DNA of 64,000 nt from Simkaniaceae bacterium (GTDB lineage Bacteria; Chlamydiota; Chlamydiia; Chlamydiales; Simkaniaceae): the NCBI GenBank assembly GCA_018399055.1, contig CP073762.1:1550001-1614000 (forward strand). The letters are read 5' to 3'. A program made the translations under genes and the position numbers. Below, one piece after another: positions 1 through 9,786 of this stretch. The first letter of the stretch is position 1. Each line of letters opens with the position of its first letter. The notes under the pieces are model-generated. The model searched no databases, was not told the DNA's origin, and saw only the letters and a program-made list of their open reading frames with translations.

Positions 1-2
1 AA

Positions 3-701
3 GACGCTCCAGGTGCTAAGTTTTCTCTTCATGCCCACATTACCGATAAAAAGGAATTCTGGAAAAATATTCGCCACGTTTTTAATTCTTCTCATGTTTG
101 GGTCATAGGAATTGCAGTAGGCCTCATGATTGGTCCTCTGATGGCATTTGAAAGTGTTTGGTCCATTCCCTTTATCAAAACTGCATATAAAACCACTACA
201 TCATTTGCTGTTATGTTCAGCCTTCTCTTTGTTTTTGGCTATGCAGCAGGAGCTGTATTTTTTGGAAGGGTTTCAACCTCTCTAGGGAAAAGAAAAGTCT
301 TTATCATCTGGGGAACCGCTATTTCCCTTTTGATGCTCATTATCATTCTTTATCCTCCCTATCTTGGGATTCAGATCACATCAATTTGCTTTTTCGTTCT
401 AGGCTTTGCCGCTTCAAACATCAATATTGGCTACACAGTCGTCCATGAACACAATGTTCCTCAGGTAACAGCAACAGCAGTCGCTGTCGTGAACACCTTC
501 TATGCACTCTTTGCTGCTATCAGCCAGTCTCTCATTGCGGTCTTTCTTGAATTAGGAACAAAGCTTCACGGCTCCTCTGAATATACTACATGGGATTTCC
601 AAATCTCACTCATTCGTCTTCCCGTATATATTGCCATTGCGCTAATATTTTCTTTCTTCATCAAAGAAACTTTCTGCAAACAACGCCAAAGTTACGATTA
701 G
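3..701 (+). CDS. MFS transporter, C-terminal part (5' end outside window)
   Basis: The frame is open from base 3, so the gene starts before the window. About 232 residues are visible, with roughly six membrane segments and a short charged tail ending in KETFCKQRQSYD. The start of the visible part (DAPGAKF) and the end (FFIKET) match the same places in the complete MFS transporter at 42296-43570, so the two are paralogues; this piece is the C-terminal half of a 12-segment carrier. Major facilitator proteins move small solutes across the inner membrane; the substrate cannot be told. The stop overlaps the stop of the convergent gene at 698. Confidence 0.85.
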   Translation, partial: DAPGAKFSLHAHITDKKEFWKNIRHVFNSSHVWVIGIAVGLMIGPLMAFESVWSIPFIKTAYKTTTSFAVMFSLLFVFGYAAGAVFFGRVSTSLGKRKVFIIWGTAISLLMLIIILYPPYLGIQITSICFFVLGFAASNINIGYTVVHEHNVPQVTATAVAVVNTFYALFAAISQSLIAVFLELGTKLHGSSEYTTWDFQISLIRLPVYIAIALIFSFFIKETFCKQRQSYD

Positions 702-1126
702 TCAATCACGATTAGATCCGTCCAGAGCTGCTGCTTCCACTGTTTGATGACGCTGTCATCTTTGTTGAGGATCTCAGCTTTGTAAGTCAGAAAGCCATCG
801 GTTTCTTTGTAATCACTGCCAAGAACAGAATAGGTGACGACACCTCGACGGCGATCGATTGGATAACAGATTTTTTCTTCGGTATGGTTTTTATAGATAA
901 CGCTCAGGACTAAAACGAGTTCTTCCTGAAGAGCCTCCTCGGGAAGGCGCCATTCTAAGATAAGCTCTTGCCCTTTCGGTGGGTTTTTCTGAAGAGGATC
1001 GGGACTTCCTACAAAGGTACTTGCAAGCTTCATCCGGTCCACAGCCTCACGCTTCACTGAAAGATAGTACTTCTCGCAGCTAAAGCAGAAGAGAAAAAGA
1101 AAAATCAAACATTGACTCAAGCGCAT
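698..1126 (-). CDS. Small exported or lipoprotein-like hypothetical protein
   Basis: 142 residues. The frame can be opened further with a TTG at 1156, but the first ATG (1126) is directly followed by a short basic stretch and a hydrophobic run ending FCFSC, which looks like a signal peptide with a poor lipobox. The mature part is mixed charged/hydrophobic with no domain I recognise; the LASTFVGSPDP and KQQLW segments look conserved-protein-like. It lies divergent from the Nudix gene, with 23 bases between starts, and ends inside the stop of the MFS gene. Likely periplasmic or membrane anchored; function unknown. Confidence 0.7.
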   Translation of the reverse strand: MRLSQCLIFLFLFCFSCEKYYLSVKREAVDRMKLASTFVGSPDPLQKNPPKGQELILEWRLPEEALQEELVLVLSVIYKNHTEEKICYPIDRRRGVVTYSVLGSDYKETDGFLTYKAEILNKDDSVIKQWKQQLWTDLIVID

Positions 1127-1149
1127 AACACTTGTAGAATTTATCTTAT

Positions 1150-1659
1150 ATGTCAAAAAGCTATCAAGAAGAAAGTGTCAATGGGATTGTCTTTTCGCCT
1201 GATCGGACAGAAATTCTCCTGATTAAACGAAGAGATGTTCCTGTCTGGGCCCTTCCAGGAGGAGGGATCGACGCTAATGAAACACCCGAACAGGCAGTCC
1301 TAAGAGAAATGGAAGAAGAAACGGGGTACACTGTTTCTCTTGTTAGAAAGATCGCTGAGTATACACCTCTCAACCGCTTAGCCCGCTTTACCCACTTCTT
1401 CGAGTGTCAAATCACTTCTGGATCTCCCATACTCACAGCCGAAACTCAAGGGGTTTCTTTTTTTCCCTTGGAAGAGATTCCTCCTCTCCCTCCCCCATAT
1501 CCTGATTGGATCTCCGATGCCTGCCAAAAGGATGCTCCGCTAGTCAAAAAAAGAATACATAGCGTCACCTACCTTAATCTATTGAAACACTTCTTCTTAC
1601 ACCCTATCCTTGTCTCACGCTTTATCCTGGCCCGCTTAGGACTTCACATCAACGATTAA
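1150..1659 (+). CDS. Nudix hydrolase
   Basis: 169 residues. A complete Nudix box lies at residues 38-60 (G, five residues, E, seven residues, REMEEETGY), giving the glutamates that bind Mg2+. Nudix enzymes cleave nucleoside diphosphates linked to another group (damaged nucleotides, NDP-sugars, dinucleotides). The domain fills the first 120 residues; a 45-residue tail with several histidines and hydrophobics follows. No good Shine-Dalgarno is seen before the ATG. The substrate cannot be told from the sequence. Confidence 0.9.
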   Translation: MSKSYQEESVNGIVFSPDRTEILLIKRRDVPVWALPGGGIDANETPEQAVLREMEEETGYTVSLVRKIAEYTPLNRLARFTHFFECQITSGSPILTAETQGVSFFPLEEIPPLPPPYPDWISDACQKDAPLVKKRIHSVTYLNLLKHFFLHPILVSRFILARLGLHIND

Positions 1660-1748
1660 ATTATTTTTTTTGAACCGAGACAAATAATCTCTTCACTAGG
1701 TATACTCTTGCAAAATTAACCACCCAAATGGGGAAACAGGAGAAAAAA

Positions 1749-2114
1749 ATGGCCTTACAAGATGTGCTGCTCACCAATAGAATCTCAAACCCAAACCCAC
1801 TTTTACAGGAAGATAACCTCAAAGCTACACTGCTGGTTTTAGGTGTCGCAGCAATTGCTACTGCAGGGATTGGAAGGAAGTTTTTTGAAATGGATAAAAT
1901 GACAGCTGGCGTCGTTGCAGGATCTGGAACAATGCTTGCCGCATCTGCAGTCACTGAAAGAGATGCATTCCTTTGTATTCTAGCTACGGCTTATATCACT
2001 GGAACTGGAGTTGCAATGGTCCAAGCATTTAGAGACGGACGATTCTACGTGAAAGTTGATCTTGCTGAGCTATTAAGGCTCGCTTACGATATTTCTCAAA
2101 AGAAGTCTTGCTAA
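1749..2114 (+). CDS. Hypothetical small protein with glycine/alanine-rich hydrophobic core
   Basis: 121 residues from ATG 1749, chosen because AGGAG lies six bases upstream (1738-1742); an upstream in-frame ATG (1728) would place that site inside the gene. The protein has an amphipathic start, then hydrophobic glycine/alanine-rich segments (about residues 25-50 and 60-85) that may be membrane associated. Not recognised. The last 15 codons are part of a 46-bp tandem duplication that moved the stop codon, so the natural C-terminus was probably two residues shorter. Confidence 0.65.
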   Translation: MALQDVLLTNRISNPNPLLQEDNLKATLLVLGVAAIATAGIGRKFFEMDKMTAGVVAGSGTMLAASAVTERDAFLCILATAYITGTGVAMVQAFRDGRFYVKVDLAELLRLAYDISQKKSC

Positions 2115-2152
2115 GCTATTAAGGCTCGCTTACGATATTTCTCAAAAGAAGT
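2061..2152 (+). repeat. 46-bp tandem duplication at the 3' end of the preceding gene
   Basis: Two head-to-tail copies, 2061-2106 and 2107-2152, differ at one base (CTTGCTG versus CTTGCTA at the start). The first copy is coding; because 46 is not a multiple of three, the second is read in another frame and gives a stop after two extra codons (Ser-Cys). Without the duplication the frame would end in TAA right after the Lys-Lys pair. The near identity points to a recent event. Confidence 0.95.
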
Positions 2153-2161
2153 AATGTTTCA

Positions 2162-2180
2162 TAGGCCCGCTTAGGGCCTA
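2162..2180. terminator. Candidate bidirectional terminator hairpin
   Basis: A 7-bp perfect stem (TAGGCCC / GGGCCTA) with a five-base loop lies between two convergent genes and overlaps the fumC stop. On the plus strand it is followed by GTTTTCT, a weak U-tract. Position and symmetry suggest it ends transcription from at least the plus side. Confidence 0.5.
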
Positions 2181-3566
2181 GTTTTCTAGTGGACACGTCA
2201 TCTTTTTAGGGTCTACCACTTCATCAAACTTTTCAGCCGATAAATAACCCAACTCTAACGCCACTTCGCGAAGGGTTTTCCCTTCTTCGTGGGCTTTTTT
2301 TGCGATCGCTGCCGCCTTGTCATACCCAATCACAGGATTGAGAGCGGTGACAAGCATAAGAGAGCGTTTAACAAGACGATCGATCTGCTCTAGGTTAGCC
2401 TCTGTTCCCTTCAAGCAACGATCGTAAAAATTTTTTGTGCTATCACCGAGGAGTTGCATTGATTGAAGGAGGTTATAGATCATCACAGGACGGTAGACAT
2501 TAAGCTCGAAATTTCCCTGTGACCCAGCCGTTCCAACAGCCATATCATTTCCCATCACCTGGATACAGATTTGAGACAAAGACTCGCATTGAGTGGGATT
2601 CACTTTCCCAGGCATAATAGAAGACCCAGGTTCATTACTAGGAATGATAAGCTCCCCAATACCTGATCTTGGGCCAGACGCCATCCATCGGATATCATTT
2701 GTAATCTTGAGAAGAGAACCGGCAAGCATCCGGAGGGCTCCACTCATCTCTACCATTCCATCATCGGCACCAATTGCTTCAAACTTATTCGGGGCTGTCG
2801 TGAATGTAGCTCCTGTGAGCTCAGAGATCACTTCGGCAACTCTTTCAGGAAATCCTTTTGGAGTATTAAGCCCCGTTCCTACGGCTGTTCCTCCAAGAGC
2901 AATTTCTGAAAGGTGAGGGATAGCATTCTCAATAGCGCGGATTCCATATTCAATCATTGCTGCGTATCCTGAAAACTCTTGCCCAAGCGTCAGGGGAACA
3001 GCATCCATCAGGTGCGTCCGTCCGATTTTCACAATGTCTTTGAAGGCCTCAGCTTTTTCTCTCAGTCCATTCAAAAAGATTTGAAGGTTGGGAAGAAGGA
3101 GATTTTTTGTTTTGAGGATCGCTGCAATATGGGCAGCTGTTGGGAAAGTATCATTTGAAGACTGCGATTTATTGACATCATCGTTAGGGTGAATGGGCTG
3201 TTTAGATCCCATGACCCCTCCTGCCTTTTTGATGGCATAATTACTGACCACCTCATTGACATTCATATTGGTCTGGGTACCAGATCCCGTTTGCCATACA
3301 ACCAAGGGGAAATGCTCATCGAGCTCACCTCTCAAGATAGCATCAACGGCATCTTTAATCATCTCGCACTTATCATCAGGAAGGAGACCCATCTCATTGT
3401 TAACAATCGCAGAAGCCTTTTTGACAATGGCCTGTCCATGCACGACTTCGATGGGGATTTTTTCTCCCCCCACAGGGAAGTTTTGACGAGAACGCTCAGT
3501 TTGAGCGCCCCAATATTTATCCTCGGGAACCTCAATGGTCCCCAGCGAGTCTTTTTCTTTCCTCAT
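2178..3566 (-). CDS. fumC: Fumarate hydratase class II
   Basis: 462 residues, the usual length. Converts fumarate and L-malate in the TCA cycle without a metal. Visible family sites: [10 protein letters not shown] (93-102), SSND (136-139), [10 protein letters not shown] (182-191) and the mobile active-site loop [11 protein letters not shown] (314-324) with its catalytic serine. It follows atpK by 16 bases on the same strand and may be read through from the ATPase operon. A second, unrelated Fe-S fumarase pair lies at 15613-17009. Confidence 0.97.
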   Translation of the reverse strand: MRKEKDSLGTIEVPEDKYWGAQTERSRQNFPVGGEKIPIEVVHGQAIVKKASAIVNNEMGLLPDDKCEMIKDAVDAILRGELDEHFPLVVWQTGSGTQTNMNVNEVVSNYAIKKAGGVMGSKQPIHPNDDVNKSQSSNDTFPTAAHIAAILKTKNLLLPNLQIFLNGLREKAEAFKDIVKIGRTHLMDAVPLTLGQEFSGYAAMIEYGIRAIENAIPHLSEIALGGTAVGTGLNTPKGFPERVAEVISELTGATFTTAPNKFEAIGADDGMVEMSGALRMLAGSLLKITNDIRWMASGPRSGIGELIIPSNEPGSSIMPGKVNPTQCESLSQICIQVMGNDMAVGTAGSQGNFELNVYRPVMIYNLLQSMQLLGDSTKNFYDRCLKGTEANLEQIDRLVKRSLMLVTALNPVIGYDKAAAIAKKAHEEGKTLREVALELGYLSAEKFDEVVDPKKMTCPLEN

Positions 3567-3582
3567 ACTCGCCGTATACTGC

Positions 3583-4005
3583 TTAAATCAATAATAATGC
3601 AAATACGAATGCGAAAAGTGAAAAGGATTCCACAATCCCAAGAGCTGCTAAACACTTACCATAAACAGCAGGTTGCTTAGCTGAAGCTTGAATTCCTGTC
3701 GCCGCACACATTCCTTGATAAATCGCAGAAAGCATAATTGCTAAGCCAATAGAAGTCCCAATTCCAATTCCATTCCATGCTGTCAAGGTATTCGCTATGA
3801 TAGCATTTTTCATAAGGAGCATAAGGACGAATCCATAAATCGCTTGTGATGAAGGAATGGCCGACATACCGATAAATTTACCGTGATTTTCATCAACGCG
3901 AGCCATGACTCCATGGGATGCCATCCCAGCAATTCCACATCCAATAGCGCTTCCTAAACAGGCAAGGCCAAGAACGATAGCGGGACCTATCATTGAAAAG
4001 TTCAT
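3583..4005 (-). CDS. atpK: V-type ATPase subunit K (membrane proteolipid ring)
   Basis: 140 residues, four membrane segments arranged as two related hairpins. It forms the rotating c/K ring that carries H+ or Na+. The ion-binding carboxylate is Glu126 in the last helix (LGIVESF); the matching place in the first hairpin is Gln54 (SSQAIYG), as in V-type proteolipids with one carboxylate per two hairpins. GAGGAG lies about eight bases before the ATG. Last gene of the ATPase operon, 176 bases after atpI, with inverted repeats in that gap. Confidence 0.95.
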   Translation of the reverse strand: MNFSMIGPAIVLGLACLGSAIGCGIAGMASHGVMARVDENHGKFIGMSAIPSSQAIYGFVLMLLMKNAIIANTLTAWNGIGIGTSIGLAIMLSAIYQGMCAATGIQASAKQPAVYGKCLAALGIVESFSLFAFVFALLLI

Positions 4006-4027
4006 AAGTTATTCTCCTCTAGATTTT

Positions 4028-4193
4028 AAACCCAAGTAACGGCCTTGGGATGTTTAGATGATTTTAAATTTTTTTTCAGGTTCAAAGTGGGGGAAACACC
4101 TAATACTTTGATCAAGTAGGGGTGGTTTCGCCACTTTGAAGCTGGGAAAAAAGAAAAATCCAGATGAATATTCATAGGTTGTTACTTGGGTTT
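4028..4193 (-). promoter_or_regulatory. Nested inverted repeats between atpI and atpK
   Basis: In the transcribed strand this gap can fold into an inner stem (4081-4100 with 4121-4140; the outer 10 bp, TTCAAAGTGG / CCACTTTGAA, are perfect), enclosed by a 13-bp perfect outer pair (4028-4040 with 4181-4193, AAACCCAAGTAAC). A smaller alternative hairpin (CCCAAG/CTTGGG, 4031-4049) shares the outer arm. No U-run follows, so a simple terminator is unlikely; a role in mRNA processing or stability for the high-copy K subunit is an inference. Confidence 0.7.
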
Positions 4194-6104
4194 TAATAGT
4201 TTTAAAGGGTTAAAAAGTCTTCCGCCTCCTTCAAAGGAGTGGTGGTACCATTCGATAAAATTGAGACGAAGGCCGTGAATTGTTCCTCCCATAATGCCGA
4301 CTGCAATATTGATAGTATGGCCTATCAAGATGACGAAGAACCCAGCGGCAAAGCCAAGGCGCATCCCCATATCATTGAATGTTCCAGCCAATATCATCGC
4401 AGCTAGTCCTAAAGCATAGAGACGGAGATAGGATAATATATCTGCGAAAAGCTCAATGGGTTTGCTGAGCTCAATAAGACCTGCCCATTTATTCTGAATG
4501 AATGCCAAAATAAGAGCTAGGGCAATCCCTCCCCAAAAGAGCTGCTGCCCTACTTCATACCCATCCGCTTTCGGGATAATACCCATAAAATGGATGATTG
4601 AAGTCGCACTCAAAATTTTTGGAAAGAACATATATCCACCAACAGAAGCAAAGATCCAACCAAGTCCAGCCCAGTGACGCCTAGAGTGGCGAAACAGAGA
4701 AAGACTGATATGAAGCACTCCAACGAGGAGAGAAATCTCCATAAAAATGCTATCTTTGAACTCATCTAAAACAATATATTTGGTGAAGCCATCTTTTTTC
4801 ACTTTTGCTGCTTGCAAAAATTCCGTTCCACCATAAATATACTCAAGATCTGGGAATTTTTGGACAGTTTCTTTCCAGGTTTCGTCCCTCTTAGCAATGT
4901 GATAGTCAGCCTTTTTCTCAGCCATATAGTTGATTGCTGAGATTTTGCTTAATGGACTCATTGGTGAAAGCTCGAGACCAAAGTAAGAGCCCGTTAAAAT
5001 TCCCCAACCAATACAAAATATTGAAAGGACCGTAAAAAGACGTAAAAAACGCTTTGCAGTCGACTTTAAATGTCTGAACTTCATGCGAAGGAAGAGAGCT
5101 AAAGCTAAAAAGATCGCTCCATACCCCGCATCGGAGATAATCATCGCAAAGAAAACAGCAAAGCCCCAAAACACCCAGCTCGAAGGATCTTTATCCCCCG
5201 TTGCAGGCGTATCAAAAATATGGACGAGGTCCTCACCAACTTTTGCATAGCTTTTGTTTTCCATGTAAGTCGGGATTTTCTCCCCCTCTTCAATGGCTAC
5301 CTCTTCCGCGTGGATTCCCAATCCCTCTAGCAAAGGAAAAAGACCGTGCAAACGGTTCTCTGGAATCCATCCTTCAATCGCAAACAAATGGTCATTTATA
5401 TGGGTGGTAACATCGTCAGAAGCTCTTACAAGGTGATAGTGGTTCAGGGCATGGGTCAAATGCTCCTTCAAAAAGTCGATATATGCCGCATCTTCCTTAA
5501 GTTCCTTAGTGCATTGCTCCATCTTAAGATTCGCAATCTCGAGCTCATTTTCAAGTTGGGAGAGGGACTTTTCAAAATGCATTTCGATCATTCCCCGAAA
5601 GCTCTCCACCTGATGACTTATTGTCATGAAGTATTCCATATCATATTCTGAGCCAATAGGAATCATGACTTCATCAAGCTCAAGTGTTTTAAGCTTCGCT
5701 TTTTTTACGCAGAAAAATTGAACCAGACGCCCAGTGTCTCTCTCAATTTCTCGAATTTCTTCGAAAGAAAAGTCTCCCAAAGGTTCAATTCTTGAAATTT
5801 CAGCCGCAAGAAGCCGCTTCTCCTCTTCTAACCTCTCAATCCACTGAGCATTCTCCACAACACTATGTGCAAGTTTTTGGGCATCGAGATCCTTTGTAAG
5901 CTCTGCCATTTTTAGCGCAGGTTGCTTGCGCAGAACCGCTAAGGCTGTCATAAGCTTTTGAACATTCTCAGGATAGTCAAGGGCTCTTCGCACCTTTGTA
6001 GATAAAAACTCAACAAAACCTTTCTCTTGGGCTCTCATAAAAAAGGCATCAATGTCTTCTTTGACACCAATAAAGAGATATTTTTTTACCTTGATAATTG
6101 TCAA
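4182..6104 (-). CDS. atpI: V-type ATPase subunit I (a-subunit, stator and ion channel)
   Basis: 640 residues. The N-terminal half is cytoplasmic with coiled coil (about 45-75 and 170-220) forming the peripheral stalk contact; from about residue 310 there are seven or so membrane helices making the ion half-channels against the K ring. Start is TTG at 6104: GGAGG lies seven bases upstream and the TTGA overlap with atpD gives translational coupling. Length is normal for the family. Confidence 0.95.
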   Translation of the reverse strand: MTIIKVKKYLFIGVKEDIDAFFMRAQEKGFVEFLSTKVRRALDYPENVQKLMTALAVLRKQPALKMAELTKDLDAQKLAHSVVENAQWIERLEEEKRLLAAEISRIEPLGDFSFEEIREIERDTGRLVQFFCVKKAKLKTLELDEVMIPIGSEYDMEYFMTISHQVESFRGMIEMHFEKSLSQLENELEIANLKMEQCTKELKEDAAYIDFLKEHLTHALNHYHLVRASDDVTTHINDHLFAIEGWIPENRLHGLFPLLEGLGIHAEEVAIEEGEKIPTYMENKSYAKVGEDLVHIFDTPATGDKDPSSWVFWGFAVFFAMIISDAGYGAIFLALALFLRMKFRHLKSTAKRFLRLFTVLSIFCIGWGILTGSYFGLELSPMSPLSKISAINYMAEKKADYHIAKRDETWKETVQKFPDLEYIYGGTEFLQAAKVKKDGFTKYIVLDEFKDSIFMEISLLVGVLHISLSLFRHSRRHWAGLGWIFASVGGYMFFPKILSATSIIHFMGIIPKADGYEVGQQLFWGGIALALILAFIQNKWAGLIELSKPIELFADILSYLRLYALGLAAMILAGTFNDMGMRLGFAAGFFVILIGHTINIAVGIMGGTIHGLRLNFIEWYHHSFEGGGRLFNPLKLLKPK

Positions 6105-6721
6105 ACTAAGGCCTCCTCTTCTTTTCTCTTTTCAATCTTACCCTTAGCTACTTTTGCTTGAGCAACCGAGGCAAGCTCTTGATCTCCCAAAAAGACTTTG
6201 ATCTTTTTAATGTTGGCTTGAGTGCGTGGAATCAATATTTTTTCAAAAAGGTTCACCCGAATCGAAACTTCACGAAGCTCTTTCTCTAGAATCTTTTTCT
6301 TTTCTTTCACTACTTCGATTTTCTCTCTAGCGACAACAAGCAGTTTAACCTGCTCCATTGCAGAGTCGACCCAAAGGGGTGATTCGAAAAGTGAGTAGTC
6401 ATGAGGTTTGAAAATCACTTTTTCAAAGAAGGGGATTTCTGCGCCCGCAATATTCTCGTACCGCTTTTCGACTTCATCTACATAAGAAGCTCCATATAAA
6501 AGATCAGAGCTAGGATCGCTAAGCAGAGATTGAAACGTTTCGCAAGTTCCTTTTTGCTCAAAAAATTCTCGAGTAAGCCCTTCAATTTCATAAATTGCTT
6601 GATTCACCTCTGTCTGAAGCATCGCCTTCTTTAATTGAAGCGTTGGGAGATATTTTTGGAGCTGTTTAAGCTTATATTGCTGATCTCTTAACTCCATTTT
6701 GGTCAGCTTGATTTGAGCCAT
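6101..6721 (-). CDS. atpD: V-type ATPase subunit D (central stalk)
   Basis: 206 residues, largely helical, with long N- and C-terminal coiled-coil stretches as expected for the rotor shaft that turns inside the A3B3 head. Begins MAQIKLTKMELRDQQ, typical for the family. Six bases separate it from atpB and it overlaps atpI by four bases. No F subunit, its usual partner, is visible nearby. Confidence 0.95.
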   Translation of the reverse strand: MAQIKLTKMELRDQQYKLKQLQKYLPTLQLKKAMLQTEVNQAIYEIEGLTREFFEQKGTCETFQSLLSDPSSDLLYGASYVDEVEKRYENIAGAEIPFFEKVIFKPHDYSLFESPLWVDSAMEQVKLLVVAREKIEVVKEKKKILEKELREVSIRVNLFEKILIPRTQANIKKIKVFLGDQELASVAQAKVAKGKIEKRKEEEALV

Positions 6722-6727
6722 GCGTTC

Positions 6728-8026
6728 CTACTTGGGCCAGTATTTGTTGATCATATCTTGCTTGATACCCACTTCATGTGGATCAAAGCATTCTGCTAGA
6801 GTTTTCCATCCTAAATTAAGAGCGTCTTCAATGGGAATGTTTACCTCTAGATCCATCATCCTATCCTCAAAAAGAAAGGAATACTCGAGCAATTTCTCAT
6901 CCCAACGGGAGAGGCGGAATCCCATGCTCTGGCGCTCACGTGCCTTTTTTGATTCTGCATAGAGGCGGATCTGAGCGTTCGCAATATCTCCATGATCTTC
7001 TCGAGTTACACTTCCAATCACCTGCTGCTTAAGTCGGGAGAGAGACCCAAAAGGATCTATCCTTCCTTCATGGAGGTAGAATTGACCCTCTGTAATGTAT
7101 CCGGTGTTATCAGGAATAGGATGCGTCACATCCCCACCAGGCATCGTTGTCACAGAAATCAGTGTGATAGATCCACTGCCATCGATATCAACTGCTTTTT
7201 CATAGCGCGAGGCCAAATCTGAATACAAAGAGCCTGGGTATCCCCGATTTGAGGGAACCTGGTCCATTGTAATCATGATCTCTTTAATCGAGTCTGCAAA
7301 GGCAGTCATGTCGGTTAAGAGAACGAGAACGTTCTTATCTTTTATAGCAAACTGCTCAGCGCAAGCAAGAGCCATATCTGGAACTAGCAAACATTCAACA
7401 ACTGGGTCGGTTGCCTTATGGATGAACATCACTGTTTTTTCCATCGATCCCGACTTTTCAGCGTTATCAATAAAGGCTTGATAATCATCATACCTAAGTC
7501 CCATCCCCCCGATAATAACAATGTCTGCATCAGTTTGGTTTGCAATCCGCATGAGCAATTGATTATAGGGTTCTCCAGCAATTGAAAAAATCGGGATTTT
7601 TTGAGATTTTACAAGGCAATTGAAAACGTCAATCATCGGAATATTTGTGTTCACCATTTGGTGAGGAACAATCCGCTTCACAGGGTTAAATGAGGGTTGA
7701 TTAATCGGAATCTTCTTTCCAACAACTTCGGGACCATCATCTATAGGTTCACCACTTCCATTTAGGCGGCGTCCCAAAAGAGATTCCCCTGCTGTTGCCT
7801 GCATAGCATGTCCTAAAAAGCTCACGCGATCTCCGGTCGAAACTCCCCGCGGGTTCTCAAATGCCTGCAGTGTGACTTTTTCTCCGTCAATGCTCAAAAC
7901 TGAAGCAAGGGTCGTATCACCAGATTTTCGGTGGATTTTCCCAAGTTCTCCCATCTTCACACCTCTGGCGATGACGGTAATCAAGTTTCCACGGATGTCG
8001 ATAATTCTATCGTAAATCTTGTTCAT
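6728..8026 (-). CDS. atpB: V-type ATPase subunit B (non-catalytic nucleotide-binding)
   Basis: 432 residues. RecA-like fold with the family sequence [11 protein letters not shown] near residue 90 and, in place of a Walker A motif, AGEPYNQ (about 160), as in B subunits that do not hydrolyse ATP. Alternates with subunit A in the hexameric head. Overlaps atpA by four bases (ATGA), so synthesis of the two head subunits is probably coupled. Confidence 0.97.
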   Translation of the reverse strand: MNKIYDRIIDIRGNLITVIARGVKMGELGKIHRKSGDTTLASVLSIDGEKVTLQAFENPRGVSTGDRVSFLGHAMQATAGESLLGRRLNGSGEPIDDGPEVVGKKIPINQPSFNPVKRIVPHQMVNTNIPMIDVFNCLVKSQKIPIFSIAGEPYNQLLMRIANQTDADIVIIGGMGLRYDDYQAFIDNAEKSGSMEKTVMFIHKATDPVVECLLVPDMALACAEQFAIKDKNVLVLLTDMTAFADSIKEIMITMDQVPSNRGYPGSLYSDLASRYEKAVDIDGSGSITLISVTTMPGGDVTHPIPDNTGYITEGQFYLHEGRIDPFGSLSRLKQQVIGSVTREDHGDIANAQIRLYAESKKARERQSMGFRLSRWDEKLLEYSFLFEDRMMDLEVNIPIEDALNLGWKTLAECFDPHEVGIKQDMINKYWPK

Positions 8027-9786
8027 ACAATAATCCCTGTAGCAGTTTCGATGCGATGCATAATCGAGTCATGAGCCTTCTGATATCCATCAGATTCAAA
8101 AGGCATAAAGTTCATATTTTTTATGTTACTTTGGAGGGTTAAGAAGAAGTTTCGTGCTTCATCGTGTCCATTAAAGCTAAAGTTTGTATGAAAAACACGC
8201 TGAATGAGCTCGAAAAGAACAATCTGCCGATCGAGAGGGCAGTAAGCATCTTCCTTATCAAAAGCGTTTTGCTGCAAATATGAGAAGTCATACAACTCTC
8301 CCTTAAGATAAACCACAAGATCATCAATTGCAATCCCCTCTTCTCCAACAACTTCCATCCGCTTCCCAATTTCATCTCCCTCTTTAATGAATTTGAAGGC
8401 AGTCTGATTTTTTTTATCCCACTCTGTAACTTTGTCTTCGAGATCCACACTCACATCTTCGATATACTTTGACCATGAGATCAGTGGATCAATAGCTGGG
8501 TAACGCCTAGCATCTGAACGAGCTCGGGAAAGGCCCAAAAAGGCCCCCACTACAGCAAGTGTTGCCTGTGTCACGGGTTCTTCAAAGTTTCCTCCTGCAG
8601 GAGAGACCGTTCCAGCAATTGTCAACGACCCATCTTTTCCATTCTTCAATTTGATCACACCAGATCGTTCATAAAAAGCAGCGATTCGTGAACCTAAATA
8701 GGCGGGGAAAGCTTCCTCACCTGGAATTTCCTCTAAACGCCCTGACATTTCTCGCATTGCTTGTGCCCATCGAGAGGTCGAGTCGGCAAGGAGAAGAACA
8801 TCAAGCCCCATCTGCCTGTAATATTCAGCAAGTGTTGCTCCCATATAAACCGAAGCTTCCCGCGCCGCTACTGGCATTGAGGACGTATTACAAATAATCG
8901 TCGTTCGGCTCATGAGCGATTCATTCGTATGCGGATCTGTTAGGTGAGGAAATGTCTTGAGAACCTCAACAACCTCTCCCGCTCTCTCTCCACAGGCCGT
9001 AATAATAACAATATCAACTGAAGAATATTTTGATAAATGGTGTTGGAGTACCGTTTTTCCCGCTCCAAAAGGGCCTGGAGTACAGAAAGTCCCTCCTTTT
9101 AGGATGGGAAACTGGGTATCAATAACTCTCTCACCAGTATCCATCATTTTGGAGGCTTTGATCTTCTTTCCTTGGATAAGCGGCATTTTTACCGGCCAGC
9201 GCTGCACCATGGTCAGCTCATGCTCCTTTCCATTTTCATCCTTTACCTTCGCAACAACCTCATCGATTGTGTAGGACCCTGCATCAATAGTCCATGAAAT
9301 CGCATGTCTACCTCTCATCGCAAAAGGGAGCATAATAAGATGATGGAACCGGCCTTCCATTGTTGTACCGACGGTGTCTCCCCGTTCAAGAACATCACCA
9401 ACTTTAGCAACTGGCTGATAATTCCAGTGCTTTTGCCGATCAAGTGATGGGAGGTGAACACCTCTTTGCAAGAAAAGTCCTGAAGCATCTGCAACACGTT
9501 CCAATGGGCTTTGCAGACCATCGAAAATTGCGCTGATTAATCCAGGCCCGAGCTCTGCTTCAAGGAGGTGCCCTGTAAAAGCAACCTTAGAATCCAGTTC
9601 TATTCCCAAAATATCTTCAAAGACTTGGAGTTTTGCAACATCACCCGCAATTTCGATGACTTCTCCCTTTACGGAGATCTCACCAATCTCGACCATCGCA
9701 ATCTCTCCCTGACGCACATTTCCTTCAAACTTTACGTGAAGAAGGTTTCCAAAGGCCTTCACGACTTTTCCAGTTGCATTACTCAT
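8023..9786 (-). CDS. atpA: V-type ATPase subunit A (catalytic)
   Basis: 587 residues. Walker A loop GPFGAGKT at 238-245 with Lys244; the non-homologous region of A subunits lies before it (about 110-200). Hydrolyses or makes ATP while turning the central stalk. In chlamydiae this enzyme may run either way, since host ATP is imported. Overlaps its neighbours on both sides by four bases. Confidence 0.98.
   Translation of the reverse strand: MSNATGKVVKAFGNLLHVKFEGNVRQGEIAMVEIGEISVKGEVIEIAGDVAKLQVFEDILGIELDSKVAFTGHLLEAELGPGLISAIFDGLQSPLERVADASGLFLQRGVHLPSLDRQKHWNYQPVAKVGDVLERGDTVGTTMEGRFHHLIMLPFAMRGRHAISWTIDAGSYTIDEVVAKVKDENGKEHELTMVQRWPVKMPLIQGKKIKASKMMDTGERVIDTQFPILKGGTFCTPGPFGAGKTVLQHHLSKYSSVDIVIITACGERAGEVVEVLKTFPHLTDPHTNESLMSRTTIICNTSSMPVAAREASVYMGATLAEYYRQMGLDVLLLADSTSRWAQAMREMSGRLEEIPGEEAFPAYLGSRIAAFYERSGVIKLKNGKDGSLTIAGTVSPAGGNFEEPVTQATLAVVGAFLGLSRARSDARRYPAIDPLISWSKYIEDVSVDLEDKVTEWDKKNQTAFKFIKEGDEIGKRMEVVGEEGIAIDDLVVYLKGELYDFSYLQQNAFDKEDAYCPLDRQIVLFELIQRVFHTNFSFNGHDEARNFFLTLQSNIKNMNFMPFESDGYQKAHDSIMHRIETATGIIV

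Noticed and set aside
3189-3680. 163-codon plus-strand frame across fumC and atpK
   Set aside because: Antisense shadow of two well supported genes.
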